In this document: one piece after another, positions 1 to 3,664 of the stretch | Layout: each line of letters opens with the position of its first letter | Position numbering within the stretch: the stretch's first letter is position 1 | Source of the DNA: Limisphaerales bacterium | GTDB lineage: Bacteria; Verrucomicrobiota; Verrucomicrobiae; Limisphaerales; UBA11358 | Length of the DNA stretch: 10,479 nucleotides | Reading direction: 5' to 3' | NCBI GenBank assembly: GCA_003152145.1 | Contig: PLZL01000158.1 | Coordinates: forward strand, 4,281 to 14,759 | Notes under the pieces: model-generated | What the model saw: the letters and a program-made list of their open reading frames with translations, nothing else | Told to the model about the DNA's origin: nothing | Databases searched by the model: none | Program-made: the position numbers and the translations under genes

Positions 1-209
1 TCGAACGGCGCCTCGCCCCGGAAGCTTTTGAGCTTTTCGAACGCCTTGAGCCAGACCTCCTGCGCGATGTCCTCGACCTCGCTTTCGCGGCGCGCGTAGC
101 GGCGTGCGGTCGCGAAGACGCGCGGCGAGTATTTCTGAACCAACGGCTCGAAACTGGCGCTGTCGCCTTTCAGCACCGCGGCAATCAACTCCGCTTCGGT
201 TCGTTCCAT
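1..209 (-). CDS. ECF-type RNA polymerase sigma factor, N-terminal part (cut by window edge)
   Basis: The minus strand from the ATG at 209 reads MERTEAELIAAVLKGDSASF, then PLVQKYSPRVFATARRYA and EVEDIAQEVWLKAFEKL. This is sigma-70 region 2: a helix with the small-residue 'gd..aF..Lv..y...vf..a.r' pattern, followed by the conserved D-I-A-Q-E-V-(W/F) segment that binds the core enzyme and the -10 region. About 69 codons are present; regions 2.4 and 4 lie outside the window. The family (RpoE-like ECF sigma factors) directs transcription in response to envelope or other signals, usually under an anti-sigma factor. No anti-sigma gene is visible on the upstream side, where a Spy/CpxP-like gene ends 143 bases away on the same strand. 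No strong ribosome binding site is seen; an AAAAAGG run lies about 20 bases upstream of the ATG. The family call is firm; the target regulon is unknown. Confidence 0.87.
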   Translation of the reverse strand, partial: MERTEAELIAAVLKGDSASFEPLVQKYSPRVFATARRYARRESEVEDIAQEVWLKAFEKLKSFRGEAPF

Positions 210-270
210 CGCACGCGAGTCTGCCAGACCTTTTTCCGCGGCTAAAGCCAAAAGCCGCCGGCAGAAGGTT

Positions 271-343
271 GGATTGACGGATTTTTGGATGAATGGATTG
301 TTGGGACACTAATCCACTTATCCATAAATCCAACAATCCAGCA
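271..343. repeat. 8-bp-phased GGAT / ATCC inverted array
   Basis: GGAT occurs at 271, 279, 287 and 295, exactly eight bases apart. It is followed by ATCC at 312, 320, 328 and 336, again exactly eight apart. The two half-arrays are inverted relative to each other, and TGGATTGTTGG (294-304) pairs perfectly with CCAACAATCCA (330-340) across a 25-base loop. The array lies between the stop of the Spy-like gene (353) and the start of the sigma factor (209), so it could act as a 3' hairpin for the first or as an upstream site for the second. There is no T-tract, so a classical intrinsic terminator is not supported. Confidence 0.7.
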
Positions 344-352
344 TTCAACTTC

Positions 353-868
353 TCATTTAATCACGGGCAAATCATTCGTGTCGCGCGGCAGTGGCGGGGG
401 GAGTTCCAGATGTTTTTCCGGAGCGGATTCCGCCGCCGGCCCGGACTGCGGCTGAATCTGGCCGGGTTGGAAATTTTTCAATTGCCGGACCTGCTGCGCC
501 GTCAGCGGCGGCTGCATTTGTGAGAGCGCCCGGGCATAAATCACGGCCAGTTCCGCCTCCGCCCCGGCGGATGCCTCCGCGCTCTGGCGGACGAGGTTCT
601 CGTCGAACTTCCCGCCGACCGCCGCGTCGAGCAGGGCGTGGTGCGACGCGCGCAACTTTTCCTCCAGCGGCGGCATTTTGTCGCGCTGCAGTTCGAGGGC
701 GGCGCGCAGCGATTGACGCTGTTCCTCCGTGAGCACGCGGTTGAGCGCGGGGAAAAACCGCCCGCCCGCCGCGAACGCCTGCGGACGCTGCGGCTGATTT
801 TGAGCCGGAGCAATCGCCGCGCAGAAAACGGCGACGCTGATGGACACGAGAATTTTCGCTTGTTTCAT
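353..868 (-). CDS. Spy/CpxP-like periplasmic LTxxQ protein
   Basis: A 171-residue exported protein. Residues 1-22 form a signal peptide (MKQAK, then a hydrophobic run ending AIAPAQ). The mature part is mostly helical and carries two LTxxQ-type signatures, LTEEQRQSL at 46-54 and LTAQQVRQL at 122-130. These mark the Spy/CpxP family of periplasmic stress chaperones and metal-sensing adaptors. Between them lies a long charged amphipathic stretch (about 55-118); the tail (about 134-171) is rich in Pro and Gln. The length is close to family norms. The gene is followed on the same strand by an ECF sigma factor, which suggests an envelope-stress link, although the usual order is sigma factor first. 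The ATG at 868 is chosen because the signal peptide starts there; no clear Shine-Dalgarno sequence precedes it. Membership of the broad family is likely; chaperone activity is inferred. Confidence 0.75.
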   Translation of the reverse strand: MKQAKILVSISVAVFCAAIAPAQNQPQRPQAFAAGGRFFPALNRVLTEEQRQSLRAALELQRDKMPPLEEKLRASHHALLDAAVGGKFDENLVRQSAEASAGAEAELAVIYARALSQMQPPLTAQQVRQLKNFQPGQIQPQSGPAAESAPEKHLELPPPLPRDTNDLPVIK

Positions 869-1026
869 GGCCTGATTTCAGACGGAAAACCGGCGCGGCC
901 AGTTACACCGTCCTGCCGTTCAGATGATATTCAACGGCGCGCGGAGCGGGAAGATCCGTTGGAATCAAAAATGAAACGCACGTGCCCGGCGTCGTCGTCT
1001 TTTGAACTTTTCACCCGCTCGCGGCA

Positions 1027-1281
1027 TCAAGGCCGCGTGATGCCCAGCGCCGTTTCCAATTCGCGCGAGAATTGCGCGACAGACTCGGCGATCTGGTGCG
1101 GTTTATCCGTCAGCCCGTTCCACATCCGTTCGGCGGACTCCGGTTTGCGGCGGATGATTTCCGCGGCGGCAATCACCAGCGCGAGGCCGTTGTTCACGTC
1201 GTGGCGCAGGGTGGAGAGTTTTCTGTTCAATTCGCCAATCTGTTCGACATTCAATGTAACGGGCTGGTTGGGCAACGGCAT
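1027..1281 (-). CDS. Small stand-alone HisKA/DHp-like protein
   Basis: An 84-residue soluble protein. Its core, ELNRKLSTLRHDVNNGLALV (residues 17-36), resembles the H-box of histidine-kinase dimerisation domains: a helix with R-H-D-x-N-N, putative phospho-acceptor His27. It is followed by IIRRKPESAERMW and a second helix, QIAESVAQFSRELETALGI. Two helices with an H-box at the top of the first is the layout of a DHp hairpin, but there is no ATPase domain, sensor or receiver in the reading frame. It could be a phosphotransfer or dimerisation module acting with another kinase, or a relic that keeps only the fold. The ATG at 1281 is preferred to a TTG two codons earlier; no strong ribosome binding site is present. 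Neighbours are unrelated, so no partner can be named. Coding status is likely from the coherent helical protein; function is inference. Confidence 0.62.
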   Translation of the reverse strand: MPLPNQPVTLNVEQIGELNRKLSTLRHDVNNGLALVIAAAEIIRRKPESAERMWNGLTDKPHQIAESVAQFSRELETALGITRP

Positions 1282-1325
1282 AAACAAGATAATCGTTCAA
1301 GTCCGGGTAAAATCAAGCAGGTTTT

Positions 1326-1455
1326 GGTAGTGTCCTAATTTGGCTTGGAGCGCGGATTGTCCCAAATCCGCAGCGGCTCGACGGTGCGGACATGCTGCGA
1401 GTTGTGACAACTCGCGCTCCGCTTGCAAGTTTGAAATTCAAATTAGGCCACTACC
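1326..1455. repeat. 130-bp palindromic (cloverleaf-like, REP/MITE-type) element
   Basis: The outer arms GGTAGTGTCCTAATTTG (1326-1342) and its complement (1439-1455) match at 16 of 17 positions. Inside, GGAGCGCG (1347-1354) pairs with CGCGCTCC (1413-1420). Within that sit two hairpins: GCGGATT/AATCCGC (1352-1358 with 1365-1371) and CGAGTTG/CAACTCG (1398-1404 with 1408-1414, loop TGA). The innermost arms overlap the GGAGCGCG stem by a few bases, so the pairings are alternatives in part. A GGTTTT hexamer lies at 1320-1325 and again at 1458-1463; this may be a remnant target duplication or chance. No protein is encoded. The size and terminal inverted repeats suit a non-autonomous mobile or REP-type repeat. 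Confidence 0.75.
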
Positions 1456-1487
1456 CGGGTTTTGCCGGAGCAACGCGTGGGATCCGA

Positions 1488-1512
1488 TGGAGCGAACGAA
1501 GGGATTCGAACC
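1488..1512 (-). pseudogene. tRNA 3'-end fragment (T-arm, acceptor strand, CCA)
   Basis: Read on the minus strand, this ends in GGTTCGAATCCC, then TTCGTTCGCTCCA: a T-arm with the invariant TTCGAAT loop followed by an acceptor 3' strand, discriminator base and CCA. No matching 5' acceptor strand, D-arm or anticodon arm follows at 1513-1600, and the 5' side of the T-stem pairs imperfectly. It is therefore a fragment and not a working tRNA. Displaced tRNA 3' ends are the usual scar left at the far end of an element that integrated into a tRNA gene. The orientation here places such an element on the right (higher coordinates), where the accessory genes are. The amino-acid identity cannot be determined. 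Confidence 0.68.
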
Positions 1513-1560
1513 ATTCCCGTCGGCCAAACATCAAACTTGACCTTGCCCGCAGGCAGGCGA

Positions 1561-1644
1561 ATGCTAACGACATGAATTGGAAAGCAACCCGTTTGCTTCC
1601 AGAATCAGGCCAGACCGCCGTCTGGCTGAATATCTGTTAAGCAT
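1561..1644. other. Nested hairpins before the AP2-like gene
   Basis: ATGCTAAC (1561-1568) is complementary, apart from one extra base, to GTTAAGCAT (1636-1644). Within this frame lie two adjacent hairpins: TGGAAAGCAA with TTGCTTCCA (1578-1587 and 1593-1601, one bulged A), and GCCAGAC with GTCTGGC (1609-1615 and 1620-1626, four-base loop CGCC). The next gene starts at 1655. The structure could be a folded leader, a recombination site or a repeat; nothing in the sequence decides between these. Confidence 0.45.
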
Positions 1645-1654
1645 CATTGAGCAC

Positions 1655-2095
1655 ATGAATGTCAGACACTTATCAGGATTTCCGGGACTTTACCGAGAAG
1701 AACTCGGCAAGGAAGGCACTCGTTTCAGGATTGTCATCTCGCACGGCAAGAAGAAGACACAAGAATATTTCTTTTTCGGGGCGAAAAAGAGTGAGGCTGA
1801 AGCACTGGCATCAGCAATTAAGCGCTGGAGGGAGATTCGGAGTTCGTTCCCGGTCATCACGCGCGTCGCTTTTGCTCAAATCGAGCGGCGGAAGAGTCGA
1901 AGCGGTGTCGTCGGTGTCACTCGTGTCACGCAGAAAGTTAAAGGGTTTGAATATGATTTTTGGCGTGCTACATGGACAGATCGCAGAGGCGCTCGCCGCA
2001 TCCGAGTTTTCTCCATCAATAAGTATGGTGAGGCCGACGCCCGGAAGAACGCCGAAGCAGCCCGGCAGAAAGGTTTGGATGATTTATCTAATTGA
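1655..2095 (+). CDS. AP2/ERF-like DNA-binding protein
   Basis: A 146-residue basic protein. Residues 81-137 carry an AP2-type signature: S-R-S-G-V-V-G-V-T-R (81-90), then FWRATWTDRRGARRIRVFS (102-120) as a strand pair, and INKYGEADARKNAEAAR (121-137) as the packing helix. This is the three-strand plus one-helix layout of AP2 domains, which in bacteria occur in phage, homing-endonuclease and accessory proteins. The first half (RFRIVISHGKKK 23-34, EYFFFGAKKSEAEALASAIK 37-56) repeats the same strand-turn-strand-helix plan, so the protein may hold two degenerate copies. There is no HNH or recombinase motif. The ATG at 1655 is preferred to a TTG at 1577 because that extension runs through the hairpin region upstream and has no domain content. 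It lies inside the suspected insertion, next to a tRNA fragment. DNA binding is likely; target and role are unknown. Confidence 0.7.
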   Translation: MNVRHLSGFPGLYREELGKEGTRFRIVISHGKKKTQEYFFFGAKKSEAEALASAIKRWREIRSSFPVITRVAFAQIERRKSRSGVVGVTRVTQKVKGFEYDFWRATWTDRRGARRIRVFSINKYGEADARKNAEAARQKGLDDLSN

Positions 2096-2226
2096 GACAC
2101 CGCGCTGGAACTAACGCCGGTTGGCCGCTTCAGTTCCCCATTCTCGATTGACATCACCGTTCCGGCGTGGCTCTGTTCTCGTTGTCAGGCCACGATGGCG
2201 TATGATTGAGTTACCTAGCATTTTTT

Positions 2227-2859
2227 ATGACAAATGAAGTCGCGCAGGTTATGCAAAGTCATTATTGGGGAATTGGTTCGGAATGGTTGTGGGCATTTGG
2301 GCAGTTTGTTGTCGTAGCCGCTACACTTGTCCTCATTGTTTGGCAGGTATTCTTCATTGCGAAGCAGGTGAAACTTCAGACGAGACAGACGGAAATTGAA
2401 GCGATGTCTCACGTTGTGCAAGCGGTTTGCACATTTCAAGAGCGATGGCATTCAGAAGCCATGCAGCGTGTCCGGCATGAAGTGTGTAATCAGTGGAAAA
2501 GAGGTCACCGAGAATTTGACGGGGCCTGTGAACATATTGCTAATTTTTTTGAAGAGCTTGGAACATTCATCAAAATAGGAGCAATCCCTAAGGACACCAT
2601 GTGGGACGTGCAGTCTTGGAACATCGAATACTATTGGGGTATGTTCGAAAAGGGAATCGAGAAAAATCGCAAGGATTGCAAAGAACAAGTATATTCAGAT
2701 TTTGAGGAAATGTTTCGCGCTATGCGGAAAATCAGTGACGCAAAAGCCGCACCTTCCGTGGACGAAGCGTCTATAGGGGAATTCGTCAAACGGGAAATTC
2801 GGGGAACCAAAGCTTGCCTTGAATTGCTAAAGCCGGGGCCGACCCAAATTGGTGTGTAA
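2227..2859 (+). CDS. Single-pass membrane protein, DUF4760-like, unknown function
   Basis: A 210-residue protein with one membrane helix at residues 22-45 (WAFGQFVVVAATLVLIVWQV) followed by a positively charged, helical cytoplasmic part. This soluble part has several aromatic and acidic patches (QERWHSEAMQRVRHEVCNQW, ANFFEELGTFIKIGAI, YYWGMFEKGIEKNRKD). That pattern resembles DUF4760-type hypothetical proteins, where a 'W..e.m...R' helix and an 'F.e.lg...k.g.i' segment follow one membrane helix; this is family-level resemblance only. Base composition is clearly lower in GC than the neighbours: positions 2521-2580 contain 22 G/C of 60, against 41 of 60 at 7141-7200. This suggests recent acquisition. 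The ATG at 2227 is preferred to a TTG at 2206. No promoter is obvious in the 131 bases after the AP2-like gene, and co-transcription with it is possible. Function is not known. Confidence 0.72.
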   Translation: MTNEVAQVMQSHYWGIGSEWLWAFGQFVVVAATLVLIVWQVFFIAKQVKLQTRQTEIEAMSHVVQAVCTFQERWHSEAMQRVRHEVCNQWKRGHREFDGACEHIANFFEELGTFIKIGAIPKDTMWDVQSWNIEYYWGMFEKGIEKNRKDCKEQVYSDFEEMFRAMRKISDAKAAPSVDEASIGEFVKREIRGTKACLELLKPGPTQIGV

Positions 2860-2867
2860 CACGTGTC

Positions 2868-2934
2868 TCAATCCTCATCCACGGCCTTCACCGCCCATTC
2901 GGGATAGGGCGTTTGCGGGCCTTTCATCGCCCGC
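2868..2934 (-). pseudogene. Duplicated 3' tail of a propeller/phosphatase gene
   Basis: These 67 bases match 3665-3731, the last codons of the large minus-strand gene, at 62 of 67 positions, including its stop. On the minus strand it reads RAMKGPQTPYPEWAVK, then AVDED and TGA. Four codons differ; three are synonymous (Arg, Gly, Pro) and one changes Thr to Ala. Mostly silent differences mean that both copies diverged while coding for protein, so this is the tail of a homologous gene and not a decayed fresh duplication. Identity stops abruptly at 2934, within the reading frame, and nothing recognisable follows on the gene's 5' side (2935-3008). Confidence 0.85.
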
Positions 2935-3008
2935 AACCTAACCGCCACCGATTTGGACTATCTGTTCACGGGAAATTAACTGGCGATGCTTTGTGCCAAT
3001 AGCACTAT

Positions 3009-3623
3009 TTATTTGGCCTTGCGCCCGAACAACGAAACGAAGCCCGCGCTTGCTCCCCCGATAATCGAACCCAAGAGGATTCCCATCAACGCTCCCAGCG
3101 TTATGTTCAATGGTTTGTTTGGTCTTACAGGCGCGTGACCGGGCGTTGCCCTGTCAACAATTACGGACACCCTGGAATCATCCGTTGCTGCCGGATGACG
3201 GTATGCGTTGTAAGAATCAGCAATCGCATTTGCAATTTGGGCGGCTTCATTCCGATCCTCGCTGTAAACGGTAATATCAACCACGTTGGTGTTGCGCTCC
3301 GGGACAAGGCTCATGCGTTGCCTGACCAGCTGCATCGTGGCCTCGGTTTTGAGCGGTGCACTGCCGTTGTATTTTTTACCCCACTCGACATCAAGGTTCA
3401 GTTTGGCGATCGCCGGGCCAAGAACGGCTTGGGATTTCATGATCTCAAATTCAGTCGCACTATTTGTTTCAACCCTGACACGAGCCGTGCCTGCAAACGA
3501 TTCCGGCAATATAAAAGTGACAATTGTGGCGGTTACAACCACGAATAAAAACACAGGGATAAAAACGGCGATGAAAACAAGCACTGGCGCTTTGCTAGAA
3601 CGAGGTGTCGTGTTTTCAGCCAT
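3009..3623 (-). CDS. Wzz-like polysaccharide chain-length / copolymerase membrane protein
   Basis: A 204-residue inner-membrane protein with two membrane helices, at about 13-37 (LVFIAVFIPVFLFVVVTATI) and about 173-197 (ITLGALMGILLGSIIGG). The periplasmic part between them starts with the ARVRVE strand and contains a 'D-I-T-V-Y-S-E-D-R-N-E-A-A-Q-I-A-N-A' segment typical of Wzz domains. It ends in the proline-rich motif ATPGHAPVRPNKPLN (159-173) just before the second helix. These features define the Wzz/PCP superfamily, which sets O-antigen or exopolysaccharide chain length. No tyrosine-kinase domain is attached, and the protein is shorter than typical Wzz (over 300 residues), so the periplasmic part is minimal. 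The ATG at 3623 is used; an upstream TTG at 3668 would overlap the preceding stop codon. The preceding same-strand gene ends 41 bases upstream. No glycosyltransferase, Wzx or Wzy gene is nearby, which is odd. Base use is more AT-rich than its neighbours. Confidence 0.78.
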   Translation of the reverse strand: MAENTTPRSSKAPVLVFIAVFIPVFLFVVVTATIVTFILPESFAGTARVRVETNSATEFEIMKSQAVLGPAIAKLNLDVEWGKKYNGSAPLKTEATMQLVRQRMSLVPERNTNVVDITVYSEDRNEAAQIANAIADSYNAYRHPAATDDSRVSVIVDRATPGHAPVRPNKPLNITLGALMGILLGSIIGGASAGFVSLFGRKAK

Positions 3624-3664
3624 CGGATTTGTTCGTTCGAGATTACTCTGACTTTTACACTGAT

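Larger units (their letters stand above)
1488..3664. mobile_element. Putative composite accessory insertion (no visible recombinase)
   Basis: Boundaries are inferred. The left edge is a tRNA 3' fragment whose orientation points to an insertion on its right. The content is an AP2-like gene, an AT-rich membrane gene, a stray gene tail and a wzz-like gene, all lower in GC than the flanks in rows counted by eye (2521-2580: 22/60; 3421-3480: 25/60; 7141-7200: 41/60). The right edge is the 3' end of the propeller/phosphatase gene, a copy of which lies at 2868-2934. No integrase, transposase or relaxase is present, so this would be a decayed or passive remnant, or two nested events. An alternative is ordinary gene-poor, rearranged intergenic DNA. 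Confidence 0.4.

Noticed and set aside
1340..1640. Overlapping plus-strand frames through the palindrome and tRNA fragment (peptides containing ERTKGFEP or SERRDSN)
   Set aside because: These peptides arise from translating a tRNA 3' end in reverse and run through a palindromic repeat; there is no domain or start signal.
1561..1644. Integron attC site (GTTAAGC at 1636 fits GTTRRRY)
   Set aside because: The partner at 1562, TGCTAAC, does not fit RYYYAAC, no second attC follows the AP2-like gene, and no integron integrase is present.
2107..2137. Terminator after the AP2-like gene (GGAACT / AGTTCC hairpin)
   Set aside because: A six-base stem with a long loop and no T-tract is too weak to call.
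2932..2979. Plus-strand gene end reading RNLTATDLDYLFTGN and a stop
   Set aside because: Only about 15 codons, partly overlapping the duplicated gene tail; it could be a remnant but no family can be assigned.
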